From: Symbiodinium natans | Taxonomy: Eukaryota; Sar; Dinophyceae; Suessiales; Symbiodiniaceae | Direction: 5' to 3' | Length of the DNA stretch: 64,000 nucleotides | NCBI GenBank assembly: GCA_905221605.1 | Contig: CAJNDS010002731.1 | Location: 169,001-233,000 of the forward strand | Part shown: in pieces, positions 45,960 to 58,491 of the stretch | Layout: every line of letters starts with the position of its first letter | Numbering within the stretch: position 1 is the first letter of the stretch | Program-made: the position numbers and the translations under genes | The notes under the pieces: model-generated | Told to the model about the DNA's origin: nothing | Database searches by the model: none | Seen by the model: the letters and a program-made list of their open reading frames with translations, nothing else

Positions 45960-46905
45960 GCCATTTTCGGTAACGTCTTCCCCCGCTCGCAGTCATAGCA
46001 AATTCCAGGGACTGCTTTGGCGCTTCGCCCGCTCATAGTCATAGCAAATTCCAGGAACTTTTCGGCAACGGCTTCACCCCTTCGCAGTCATAGCAAATAT
46101 CAGGGACTGTTTTCGGCAACAGCTTCGCCTGCTCGAAGTCATAGCAAATTCCAGGGACTGTTTTCGGCAATGGCTTCGCACGCTCGCAGTCATAGCAAAT
46201 TCCAGGGGTTGTTTTCGGGAACGGCTTCGCCCCCTCGCAGTCATAGCAAATTTCAGGGACTGTTGTCGGTAACGGCTTCGCACGCTCGCAGTCATAGCAA
46301 ATTCCAGGACTGTTTTGGGTAATGGCTTCGCCCGCTCGCAGTCATAGCAAATTCCAGGGACTGTTTTCGGAAACGGCTTCGCCCGCTCGCAGTCATAGCC
46401 AATTCCAGAACGGCTTCGCCCACACGCAGTCATAGCAAATTCCAGTGGTTGTTTTCGGTAAAGGCTTCGCCCCTCGCAGTCATTTCAAATTCCAGGGACC
46501 TCGTGAGGGAGCATGCGAAAAAGAGCATGCAAGCATGAGCGGCGTGAGCATGCAGGCATGAGCGACATGAGCATGCAGGCATGAGCATGCAGAGCGTACA
46601 GGCTTGAGCGACATGAGCATGCAGGCATGGGACTGTTTTCGGTAAAGAAGTCGCCCGCTCGCAGTCATAGCCAATTCCCGGGACTGTTTCGGTAACGGCT
46701 TCGCCCGCTCGCAGTCATAGCAAATTTCAGAGCCTGTTGTCGGTAACAGCTTCGCCCGCTTGCAGTCATAACAAATTCTAGGGACTGTGTTCGGTCATGG
46801 CTTCGCCCGCTCGCAGTCATAACAAATTCCAGGGACTGTTTTCAGTAACGGCTTCGCCCGGTCGCAGTCATAGCAAATTCCAGGGATTGTTTTCGGCAAC
46901 ACGTG
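45960..46905. repeat. 52-bp minisatellite, about 16 copies
   Basis: The unit contains GGCTTCGCCCGCTCGCAGTC, ATAGCAAATTCCAGGGACTG and TTTTCGGTAAC. Copies start about every 52 bp from 45,985 to 46,860, some truncated. The array is interrupted at 46,500-46,630 by a different repeat built on GAGCATGCAGGCATGAGCGA. Open frames over it are repeat artefacts. Confidence 0.9.
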
Positions 46906-47089
46906 TCAAAAAAACTGAACTCCACAACCAAACAATGCACAACCAAACAATGCACAACCACTCGTGCACGAAGTCGTTCCGGAAAAGCGCGGGCAGGACA
47001 CGGGAGGGGCGAACTCCCAGCATGCCCTCGGGAAAAAATGGACATGTGGCTTGCAGAGCACTTCATGCCCAGGATGCTCATGACACACG

Positions 47090-48040
47090 ATGCTCACAGC
47101 CTCCGGCATCCAACACCAAGTGAGACAAAGGGAGACAACGGGAAACAAGAGAAGTCACCGACCACCGCAAACCCGGAACAGGCACACGAAAGGGAGACAA
47201 AGGGAGACAAAGTGGACACACCGGCCACCGCCAACCCGGCGCAGGCATCCAACACGAAGGGACACAAAAGGAGACAAGCAGCGACACCGACCGCCGCAAA
47301 CCCGGCACAGGCATCCAAGACCAAGGGAAACAAAGGGAGACAAAGGGAGACAAGCAGAGACACCGACCACCGCAAACCCGGCACAGGCATCCAACACGAA
47401 GGGAGACAAAGGGAGACATGTGAACCGGCCGCCGCCAACCCGGCACAGGCATCCAACACCTAGGGATACAAAGGGAGACGAAGGGAGACAAAGGGAGACA
47501 AACGAAAACAAGCAGACACCGACCACCGCAATCTCGGCACAGGCATCCAACATGAAAGGAGACAAAGGGAGACAAGTGGAAGCACCGGCCGCCGCAAACC
47601 CGGCACAGGCATCCAAGACCAAGGGAAACAAAGGGAGACAAGCAGAGACACCGACCACCGCAAACCCGGCACAGGCATCCAACACGAAGGGAGACAAAGG
47701 GAGACAACGGGACAAATGGAGACAAAGGGAGGGCCACCGCCAACCCGGCGCAGGCATCCAACACGAAGGGAGACTAAGGGAGACAAGTGGACACACCGGC
47801 CACCGCGAACCCGGCACAGGCATCCAAGACGAAGGGAGACAAGCAGAGACGCCAACCACCGCAGACCCGGCACAGGCATCCAGCACCAAGGGAGACAAAG
47901 GGAGTCAAGTGGATGCACTGGCCGGCGCCAACCTGGCACAGGCATCCAAGACCAAGGGACAGGCATCCAACACCACGGGAGACGAAGGGAGACAAAGGGA
48001 GACAAGTGGAGGCACCGGCCACCGCAAACCCGGCAGGCCT
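47090..48040. repeat. Minisatellite with GGGAGACAAAGGGAGACAA core
   Basis: Units combine CACCGACCACCGCAAACCCG, GCACAGGCATCCAACACGAA and GGGAGACAAAGGGAGACAA in variable order and length (roughly 60-90 bp). The array keeps long frames open on both strands (343 codons on +, up to 247 on -), giving a repetitive Arg/His/Thr-rich + reading. I see no start context or domain and treat it as non-coding. Confidence 0.85.
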
Positions 48041-48059
48041 ATCTCCACCAGTCGGAAAT

Positions 48060-49330
48060 CCCTAGAAGGAATTGAGGACCCCAACAGTCGACTGTTTGGG
48101 GAATTATTTACGATTCATTGACAGTGTGCATCCTTGTGTATCCCAGAAGCAAGAAGAAATTGCCGAAGGGGGTGCGGCGAGACACACTTACACAATTGGT
48201 GCTACATAAGATAGCACTGAGAGTGGACTTTGCTAATGAGAAGTTGTATCACAATCGTTTTGTATGTAAAAGCTTAACCTCTATATGGGTGATAAACCTG
48301 TGTTCAAAAACAAGACGTCAGACTGAGACTCGAGAGGATAGAGAAGATACTAAATGAAGGATTCACAAGAAATCTCGACAGAGCGCCCATTGAAGCCACT
48401 TATGAAGACAACTGAAGAAGTGAGAAACTTTGATCCCAAACCTACACTGGAGTACTACAAGACAAGGTATGTCGAAGAAGCGGAAACCTACTCAAAAAAT
48501 TGTCAGCTAAGAACAATGAGTACACTAGAAGCACGATACATGCAATGTAAGGCATGCAAGCAAATAAAGCACGCAGATGGGTTTGTAAGTATGAAATTGA
48601 ATCAGGTCATCCCAACATTGAAAAGTTTGAAGAAGGATATGAAACCTGTATCACTTGTAGAGCAATAGCAAAAAGGCTTTGTGAAGAAAGATGTCAAGAA
48701 ATAAGTCAAGTTGACAGATTGTCAAGCCATGCAGAAAGTTGAGAAGCTTGACGAAGGATACAAAACTTAAACATGTAATGTGTGCAGGGGGGAGAAGTTG
48801 AGATTGTATCAAAGTGACCCAGCAAAACACAACGAGAGAACAAAATGGCACAAGCAGTCACAAAGCAAACAAGCCCGAAAAGGTGAAGGAACGGGGACAA
48901 GACCACATGAACAGAATCAAGGACGAAATGTTTTCTTGCCCTGTCTGAAATTACGACATCAAAGAAGCACAAGTTCAAACAGCACGAAGAATCACAGACG
49001 CATCAGTATTTAATGCAGGAGGCAGAAAAGCCAGAATTTGAGAAAGGTGTTCTTAAGCCAGGCCAGATAATGTCAGAAGACAATGGCGGACCAACTCGGA
49101 CCAACCTACCATAGCAAAGCAATGCAAAGCAGCGGCAACTTGTACCTGCTTGGATGGGCAGAGCGCTTTAATACGTATTGGATAAGACATATTCAAGAAA
49201 CAGAAATGGAACACCAATACAACATAACATTCAAATTGAGCATTCTTGAATGCCCCAACCTACTACCATGCTATGATCATAAGTTGAATAAACCTAGCTT
49301 TGCCCTTTTTTAGGAATCTGGTGTTTGGGC
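48060..49330. mobile_element. Second AT-rich island with broken ORFs
   Basis: AT-rich again, with the same broken-ORF texture as 43.7-45.8 kb. It contains the Cys-x2-Cys fragments at 48,355-48,860 and an unrecognised Lys/Arg-rich stretch at 48,120-48,350. The two islands may be one insertion split by the two satellites (inference). Confidence 0.45.
48355..48860 (+). pseudogene. Cys-x2-Cys (zinc-binding-like) ORF fragments
   Basis: In one frame ARYMQCKACKQIKHADGF, in the next frame EKFEEGYETCITCRAIAKR, and after a stop EKLDEGYKT then T-C-N-V-C-R-G-E-K. The E-K-x-x-E-G-Y-x-T and C-x2-C-R blocks are duplicated about 110 bp apart, so the original protein probably had repeated zinc-binding modules. 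At least one frameshift and a stop make it non-functional as read. No named family. Confidence 0.4.
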
Positions 49331-49950
49331 TTGAGGTCTACAAATGTTGGGATAGGATTCGGACTAACATTTGGGCTATGGTGAGTGGTGGTGGTGGTGT
49401 ACTACTCCCACAATGGGCACACCCTCTGCCAACTTTCACATGACTGCAGCTCTTGAAGAGGTGGAACACCTCAAGGAGGTGTGTGCTCCTTTGGAGCAGG
49501 GCGACCAGCAGAGCCAAGAAGAGGCACAGGGACTACACCTCGAATATTCACCACTCCGCGGATTGTACAGCAGAAGTCTTTGTGATAAAGAGCCCTTATA
49601 TGAGTTATACGTAGCGTATGACAGGTGGACAAATGCGCCGATGCCGTGGAGGCTGCCGGCCTTGAGACGAAAAGCCTTGTGAAGACATGCGCTGTGACCT
49701 CGGACTTGGCACAAGTGATTCTGCTCAATGGTCTTGCTGTTTGACATACTCTGGGAACAGGGATGCAGAACACAAGTTTGTGGGGTCGTAGGGTTTTTCA
49801 AGATGTGGGTTGACTGGATGAGATCTCCACACTGAGATGGATTTCTTGGTCAGCAACGGCCCGGAGATGAAGGAGCCAGAGATGCAGGGGAGTCCTCTCG
49901 GGAGTCCTCAAAAGTCCTCGAACTCATGCGCAGCAGGGCTTGTTTTTTTT

Positions 49951-49981
<31 letters not shown>

Positions 49982-50480
49982 GGGCAGGGGGTGTGAACTG
50001 ATACTGTAATACACCCAGCGGGCGGGTGCAGGCTTTGATAGGTGCACCCGTATCATGATGCAACCCTGCTCTGTTGTGCCCGCGCCTGCAGAACACACGC
50101 TTTGCTTCAGCCACTTCCGCCAAGTTGCAGCACGGGCGCATATGGGCCCTCAGCCTCCAAGCATCAGAGGACCCGCCGTCCGGAGTGGCGGGCACCGGTG
50201 CAACGGGCGCCTCGGAGATCAAGCAGCTCATGGCGCGGTGCCTCTCGAGGATCAACGAGCCTCTTGGGTCGCAAGCTGTCGCAGGGATCTGGGGGATGTC
50301 GCTGTCGCGTGTCTCTTGCTGTGGCAGCTGAGCCAAACTCAGGTGCACGAAGCTCAGCGATACGCTGGTGGCCGCGTCTCGAGCAGTCCAGCTCGCTGTC
50401 GCGCGGCGGGCCGCAGCGTCACGGGCCACCAGCCAGCTCAAGGCCCACGCTGCAGGAATGCTGCTGACCTCTCCACCGGC
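49331..50480. other. Spacer, T18-G24 tract, possible 5' exons
   Basis: Contains 18 T followed directly by 24 G (49,943-49,984). An ORF at 49,371-49,682 and others at 50,042-50,440 show no domain I recognise; some may be 5' exons of the EF-hand gene. Confidence 0.4.
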
Positions 50481-50489
50481 ATCCCTCTA

Positions 50490-53215
50490 AAAAGTGCGAG
50501 GATCTCTTCAAGAAATACGATGTCGATGGTGACCAGATGCTGTCCAAAAAGGAGGACCGCTTGTCACCGCGGCTGTCGATCTGCTTTGTGAGGGAGGGAG
50601 AAAGAAGAGATGGTGAACCACTCCGCAGGTGCTCGCCTTTGCAAAATCCGAGCTCCAGCTGACACTGCCTGCGGAAGCCTATGCCTTATGCAGGGCCCTA
50701 CAGGGTCACAGTGCGATTGACGTAGCTGACGTAGCTGGATTGTGACATGAGCGCTTTCCTAAACCAGCCTGCGCTCGAAGGTTCTGGACAAGATGTGGCC
50801 CAAAGTCGTCGAGGACCAAAGAGACGGCGTTCTTTTCGAAAGGCGCGACTACCAATGCCGGGTGGGGCCTGCATTTGCCTGCATTTCTCCGTGCCTGTCC
50901 TCCCCTGAATAGGAGGAGTTAACTTGTTTGTCTTGTGCCCGAAGTAGGAGTGAGTGCAGTCTTTGTCAAATCCGGAATCCTGGGCCCGACAGGCACTGCA
51001 AGGGCAAACAATGCGTAGCTTTGCCGCCCTTTGCGTGCTTTGCCTGCAGGCTGCACGTGCTCAAGTGCAAGCTGGGCATGCAGCGGGAGCTCCTCCGCGA
51101 CCAGCGCCTTGAACTGCACCGGAACGCACAAGAATGGATACAAAAGAACCATGCCTCCAAAGCAATGCCAGAACCCTACTTCCTAAAACCCGGAACAGCC
51201 CGAAAGAGGCAGCGGAAGGAGCGACGTGAAGCTCGCGACAAGGCGATGGTGCTGACGTCTCTTGCTCACGGGGCTTTCCCGCGCCCTCAGAAGTGGTGTT
51301 CCTTGTGCCTGCGCGTTGCCAGTCTGACTCAGCAGCTCGTCGAATTCTCCATTCTCCAAGAGAGATTGGGATCTGGCCAGGTGCGGGCAATTCTCCGGGC
51401 CCAGCTCGACACGAAGGCGTTCTGGGCGCGTTTCGTACAGGTTGTCAAACTGAGTCTATCGGGCTCGTTACAATTCACCATAATTCACCTGTTTCAGGTA
51501 CAGCGGGTCGAGAGGGACGTAGAGGCGGTGGAGCAGGCGGTCGCGAAAGTCGAGCAAACGCTGCCACCGCTAGAGGAGGAGGCAGGCGCCCAATGTTGTA
51601 GTGGAGCATCCCAACCCAAAGACTTCAACAAGAGATACGTTGAAAATTGAAAACTTTATGAAGTTCACGAGAACAGCAGCTTCATGCGGCTTCAATGTAC
51701 ACGGCGTCTCTCCCCCTTGAATTCCATCCAGGCTCGGAGGTCCATCGACATCCCAGCCCAGACGGCGGGCTGCAAGGTTGTGCTGCAGGCCCTAGAACAT
51801 AGCACCTGCCTGGCACGAACACTGCGTTTTGCTTTTGGGGAATTGCAGGACGCACGGGATGTGGCCGGTGCTGTTCAGCAGAAGATCGACGATCTGCCCA
51901 GCGGCTTCGAAGAGCGTCATCAGGAAGACGTGAAGGTGCCCCCTATTGCCCCATGGCACCTCTAAGCAATTACTGGTCTTTGCTGCCTCGCGATATTGGA
52001 TCAGGACCTGCTGATCCCAGACCTTCGCATTCTTTCCAAGCGGCCGTTACCTCGGCAAAAACCCACTTAAAGCCCAAGCCACAGAGCCTGCTACTGCTAG
52101 ACGACGCTAGACGTTTGGGGCCATTCGCGTTCAGTGGCCCGTTAGATTTTGCATCCGAAGCCTTTTGTCTGCCTTGTGAGCGAGACATTTGCAGTAAGAG
52201 CTGGGGCAGCTGGGAGCTGGGGCCTCAGGATGGCCCGCTTTGACTTGCGACTGCGGCGCATCGACAACCTCTGCAAGCGCTTCGAAATGGAGGCGCGAGC
52301 CAACAAAGTCCTGTGGAAAGTCTAAGTCCACACTCATGACACGCCTGCCTTTGCCTTTCCGCTCATCCGGAATGACTCCGGAAGGTGCAGCAGAGGCAGC
52401 GCGCCGAGCTCTATGGAGCACGGCTCTTCGCTGTGAAGGCTTAGCATTTAGATTGAAACCGTAAATCTGCATGTGAATCTGCAGCCTGCAAGAAGTCGGG
52501 CATGAAGGCATGAGTCAGACAAGAAGGCATACCTCCCCTCTAATCTCCTCCGATTCGGATGCCCTCTGGCCTTCACCTCGCCCTCTTCGAACAGGTAGGA
52601 CATTTCTTTTTTCACGAGTCGCCTTTGGAGGTCGCCCGGCTCTATGCTGCACGACGCAGCCGCAGCCTTCGGCAGCTGTGCCTCGTTGCGAACTATGACT
52701 TGTGCAAAGCGGATATCTTGCAAAGTGGGGGGGGGGGGGGGGGGGGCGTGAAAAATGCAGTGCTGCGAGGCATTCTACTCAGCAGGAGCATCCGGAACAT
52801 CCCAACACCACATATTTCCGCAAGCAAAGCGCAAAGCAAAGCAAAGCAAACCTGCCTCTTCTTCGGCAGTGGGGCTGTGTCTCCGTGCGGCTCCATGTGG
52901 CTCCATGTGGCTCCCTACGGGGCATCTCTTTTTTTTTTGACGTCCATTTGTTTGAGAGGTTCATCGAAATGGATGCCAGCGGAGATGGTGGGATCGACTT
53001 GCAGGCCAGGCTCAACTCCAGTTTCTGCATGTCCGAAGGAAACGTAGGGAGGCGTTGAAGCCACTGCTGCGGCAGGGGGGGGGGGGGGGGGGGCTCTGTA
53101 GTCTCTGCTGTAGTCAGAGTCCAAAGCATGAAGAGGAGTTCTCGCTCTTCTTCATGTCGATGGAGCGCGGCATCCTGGACGAGGAGGGGGTCCGGAGGGA
53201 AATCGCAACCATAAG
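50490..53215 (+). CDS. EF-hand calcium-binding protein, many short exons
   Basis: Two canonical EF-hand loops appear once introns are removed. The first, [12 protein letters not shown] (about 50,519-50,554), continues after an intron as [20 protein letters not shown]. The second, [11 protein letters not shown] plus E, spans 52,972-53,004 and 53,136, followed by [11 protein letters not shown]. Between them plausible exons read [90 protein letters not shown] and [20 protein letters not shown], largely helical. A calcium-sensing role is expected from the loops; partner and location are unknown. Both ends are open; the last exon runs towards the CA array. Confidence 0.7.
50555..50628 (+). other. 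GA-AG intron inside the first EF-hand
   Basis: Joining 50,554 to 50,629 places V-L-A-F-A-K directly after the loop's last Glu, forming the exiting helix of the EF-hand. The intron is 74 bp, begins GA and ends AG. Confidence 0.75.
53005..53135 (+). other. GC-AG intron inside the second EF-hand, with G-run
   Basis: Joining 53,004 to 53,136 supplies the glutamate at loop position 12 and the helix F-S-L-F-F-M-S-M. Reading through gives Ala there and soon leaves the pattern. The 131-bp intron contains 19 G at 53,075-53,093. Confidence 0.75.
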
Positions 53216-53217
53216 AG

Positions 53218-54324
<1,107 letters not shown>

Positions 54325-54326
<2 letters not shown>

Positions 54327-56200
54327 CGTGCCAAAAAATGCAAGAAACGTTTCACGGCCTTGTTTTTGTGCCGGATGAGCAGCAGCAGAAGCAGCAACCA
54401 ACCAGCAGCAGCCAAAAACCGACAAAGATGCCAAGCAAAAAGTCGGACCCTGTTTTGAACTAAACCCAAGCCCTGAGGTTCAAAAGAAAAGCACAAGACA
54501 AGCTTTTTTTCCTGAGGAGAGGACTTCGAAACGAGTCCTGTTTGGGGCAGAAAAAAGAACAACAAACAGGCATTGTCCGTGAGAGGCCTCCGCTCCGGAG
54601 CGGCTGCCGGAGCCGAAGGCGGCGCCGCCGAAGGCTCCGGCCAAGGTCCGGGACGAGCTCCCCGCGGGCGCCCCAAAAAATCAGAGAAGAGAGAACAGAG
54701 GCAGAGAGCCAAAAAAGAACGAGAAATTCACAAGAGAGAAAAGAGGGATGAAGTACGTTGTACACAAAAACTATATAGAAATGTTCGTGTATCTACATAT
54801 GTATGGTACCCCCCCATTGATCCACCGTTCTGGATGGGCATCTGGGTTTGGTGGGTGGGTTCCTTAACATTGAAAGTTTGACATTCGGATCCATCCACAT
54901 GATATACTTAAACTACAGGATCCATCAACATGAGAAACTAAGGCAAAAGGTTCAACATTAAGATGTTGAAGTTCAACGTTGGAGGCGGATCCAAGCTTCA
55001 TTCAAGATGCCCAGGAAACCTCTTTCAGGCATTGCAACGCTGAACTTCAATATTCAATGATGAGGTTCAACATTCCAATGCTGAACGTCGTTCCATGCGC
55101 GTATGCGCCATAGAGGAGAGCCCCTGACAGAGCCCTTGAATGCTGAAACACTGAGCCCTATAGCCTAGTCGCTAGATCCTGGGATCCTTACATCTTGTTC
55201 CTAGCTTTTCTGCCTAAATCCTATTCCCTAAACCAAAAAAGCGAGGTCCCTAAACTTTAAGTTCTTTTCACTAAACCCGAAAAAGAGCGGGATCCCTAAA
55301 TAATTTTGTTCCCGATGTCTTATGCCCTGAATATGATTCCTAAGTCCTGTTCCCCAAGCCCTCAAGAGGGTTTTTCAAACCCTCAAAAAAACTGCCCCCC
55401 CCCCCCCCCCCCCCCCCCCCATTCCTACATCTTGTCGCTAAATCCGAAAGAGCGGGATCCCTGAAAAACTTATTCCCGTACTTTTATCCGTGAATCCTAT
55501 TCCTAGGCCAAGCCGAGGAAACAAATCCTGCTTCCTAAATCGCTTTCGTGAAAAATCCCGAAGAGCGGGATCCCTAAGTCTTGTTCCCTAGACCATAAGG
55601 CGAGGAATACCATTTGGGGGGATCCCGCTCTTTGGTTAGCGAAAGGATTTAGGAAATAGGGCTTGTTTTTTCGGATTGTTTTTCGGGTTTAGGGTCTCTT
55701 CTCCATAGGGATTAAGGGACTAAGATTTGGGATCCCTCCGCTTTTGGGCAAACATATCCATATGCAAGGCTCGCGTCAGAAAACCAAAAATCCATGGATC
55801 AATGAGTGGGGGAGCATACAGATATATACACACACATATATACATATATAAATTCTTTACACACATACTAAATATAGAAAGCAGAGGTCAAACGAAGATA
55901 GTCCCGGAAGAGGAGACCCCGTGCGCCACTCGCTGAGGTTTTGGAGCCTGTGCAGTTAACAGAGGAACTTCTGTCCCGACTCTTTCCAAGCCTCCTCGCG
56001 GGGGGCCTCAGTCAGAGAGAGAGAGAGAGGGAGAGAGAGACAGGGACCTGACTCAACCTCGGGCGCGCTTCGAGCGCGGGGGGGGGGGTTCCAGCAGAAG
56101 AAGGCGAAGAAGAAGAGAGACAGGGAAAGAGCAAGAGTAAGCCAAGAAGAAGGGTTCTTCGGGTCTCTCCACGCCCAGCAGAAGAAGAAGAAGAGGAAAG
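54325..56200. other. Spacer with CCTAAA-like repeats and a 26-C run
   Basis: No recognised gene. 54,868-55,090 repeats TTCAACATT and its complement. 55,190-55,740 is a degenerate array of GCGGGATCCCTAAA and TTGTTCCCTAAA words, interrupted by 26 C at 55,395-55,420. A short GA microsatellite lies near 56,014-56,042. An Arg/Lys-rich open stretch at 54,590-54,760 could be an exon but is low-complexity. Confidence 0.5.
55190..55740. repeat. Degenerate array of GGGATCCCTAAA-type units
   Basis: Words such as AGCGGGATCCCTAAA, ATCCTATTCCCTAAA and TTGTTCCCTAA recur about every 40-70 bp in both orientations. The CCCTAAA ending recalls telomere repeats, but the longer unit contains a BamHI-like GGATCC palindrome, so it looks like a separate satellite. 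Confidence 0.6.
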
Positions 56201-56269
56201 AAAATTGCAGAAATGCCTGTCCCATGTTGCTACCAGCAAGGCACAACAAGTGCTTTTTTTTCCACTTAG

Positions 56270-57880
56270 GCACCTGGTTGCAGCAAGCTCTCGGAAGAGG
56301 CCTTCTATCAGCTCATGCGCTGCTACTTCAAGGCGCACATTGAAAGACGATCACCGAACAGCTTGCAGAGCATGCGTGGATGCCGCGGGCCAGGTGGTCA
56401 AAGAAGGGCCCCTTACGTCGGAGCTGCAGGTGACGGGGACCAACAGCCTAAGACAGGCGAAGCTCGACGAGGCAAAGCCAATTGCGACAAACGCCGCGAG
56501 CACATGGCACAAAGAGCTGTGACATATCGTGACGCCTCAGGTGGTCGAGCTTCTCGATGGACCTGCTGAGGAGCCTCAGATGAAGGCACGGAGGACGTTC
56601 TATTGCGGCCACTCAGCGGAGTGCGATGCCTGTGGGAAGTTTTTGTGGGACAACGAGAGAGTTATGGAGAAGTTCCAGAGAAAGTCAGCGGCTGTGGGGG
56701 AGTTGAGGGGCGGGGGGGTGAGTTCGGGGGAGGGGGGAGAATGTTTACACACGAGGCACGGCATCCCATAGTCAAAGAGACTCTGAGTTGTGGGAGGTTT
56801 GGCGAGTCAAGGGCCGGCTCCTGGCGGATGGCTTGGAAGGCTGGCTGACGCTGCGAGGCCCCGGCTGTTTGAAGAGCCAGTTCCACAACGGCGGGAGCAC
56901 GGCGGGAGCACAGCGACAATTTCAAGTTGCTATGAAGTTACAGCTACACGACGCCTATTGGCAAAATTGAGTCGGTCAAATACAAGGTTGCTGCGTTGTT
57001 GACTGCTCTCGTGCTTCCGTCAGGAACGGATGGCGTGGCACATCTTCAGGACCGTGTTTCTTCTGGTCGCCAGGGGTAATTGAGAGAGGGTAACGAGCAA
57101 AGGCATGCTCCTGCCAGGACTGGCGGGCACTGTTCAAGGTCCTTCGTGACGTCCAGCTCACGGAGAAGTTTGAGCGGCCCGCGGACACGAAGCACCTGGA
57201 GCGAGCGCTGGGCCTCACGGGCGATGAGGGTCTGGAAGTCTCGGCTCCGGAGAAGGAGCCTGAGACGCCCGAGACGCCTGAGACGCCAGAGATGTCCGAG
57301 AAGGTGAAGGAAGTCAGTGTGGTGAACTCCTCGGTTCTGGAGGAGGAAGGTGAAGAGACACCCAACGGATTCGATCCGGAAGATCCCTTCGATGCTGAAG
57401 GGCCCGAACCCGAAGTCGAGGAGGCTCCGGCCATGCCACTGGGCTTCCAGCTCTTGCAGCACGTCGACTCACCCGAGCCGGAGGAGCCCGACGAGGCCGG
57501 GACCTTGTGACATGGCCAAGGTGATATGCCGATTTGGGGTGTCTCCCTCAAAGAATGCGGCACGGTATGACTGTATGACTAGCAAGCTCCACCTGCTTAG
57601 CTGTTTTTTATCTGTCCCTTTTGTGCAGGGCTTCCGGCGCTTGCGGGAGGGCGAGCTGGTGGAGGTTCTGGAGTGGCCGTCGAACCACCTCGAGCCACGC
57701 ACCTAACCCCACTGCGGCTCTGTGACAGGTCTGGAAGTGTTGGAGACACGGCGCCTTCCAAAGTGCTGCTGCCCTGAGGTCTGGGCTCACTCGCATGAAA
57801 GTGCAAGCCACGAAGGATTGCGCGGTGGGCTGGATAACGCAGACCAACGCGGATGGCATCATCTTTGCAGAACCGCACTG
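56270..57880 (+). CDS. Protein with repeated GW(L/I)T domains, multi-exon
   Basis: Visible pieces in order: SKLSEEAFYQLMRCYFK (56,280-56,335, after a T-rich acceptor), VVKEGPLTSELQVTGTNSL (56,396-56,450), PQVVELLDGPAEEPQMKARR (56,535-56,595), WRVKGRLLADGLEGWLTLRG (56,800-56,860), DWRALFKVLRDVQLTEKFER (57,118-57,180), an acidic linker with P-E-T repeats, RRLREGELVEVLEW (57,637-57,678) and VQATKDCAVGWITQTNADGI (57,798-57,860). The R-V-K-G-x-x-x-D-G-x-x-G-W-x-T pattern occurs twice and recalls an SH3-like repeat of dinoflagellate proteins; I know no function for it. Ends and splice sites are not fixed. It could be the 3' part of the EF-hand gene. Confidence 0.5.
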
Positions 57881-58490
57881 ACTCCAAAAGAAATAGTGCT
57901 CTTGCGTGGTCACTTTTTGCCCCTTGCTCTTCACGGTTCTTCGTGCCGCGACTGTCTGGCCTCTCACCTGATATCTGACTCAGCTGGAGCAGTTTCGGCT
58001 TCGAGCTGGCCACCGAACATGGCTGACGTTGTCAACAACATACACAACATACGAGCTGAAATGTTCCTTCTGAGTACGTAGTTGTTTTGCTTTGTTGCCT
58101 GATCGAGAAGTACTTCAGCTGGTTGCATCCTCTTTCCCCCGCACCTGCTCGAGCCCCATCACGACGTCCCTTGCAGAAGGGGTGCTCATACGGATGGGTC
58201 AGAAGGCCACTTCGCCCAAGCATGGACTTGAGGCCTCGGAAAGGTGCAAGCAGTGCAAACTTCGTGGCGCAGCCTCACCTCAGCTCATGTTCGGAAGGAT
58301 CCATCGCAAGGTGTGTAGGGTTTCACGGGTTAAGCACACGCCCTGCAGTAATACACGTACGTGCAAGTCTTGGCAAGGGGCCTCAAAGGCAAGCTTGCTT
58401 CTCAGCATTGCAAAAGAACGTAACGCGCTCATGGCAAGCATAGTCAGCATGGTTCAAGCATAGGTGTACAAGCTTCTGCGACCGACGCGC
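57881..58490. other. Short spacer before the methyltransferase
   Basis: About 600 bases with overlapping ORFs of up to 123 codons and no recognised domain. Confidence 0.4.
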
Positions 58491-58491
58491 C

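Noticed and set aside
45960-48040. CRISPR-like array
   Set aside because: Units are head-to-tail minisatellites without unique spacers, in a eukaryotic genome.
47090-48121. 343-codon Arg/His-rich ORF
   Set aside because: It is the translation of a minisatellite, with equally long frames on the other strand.
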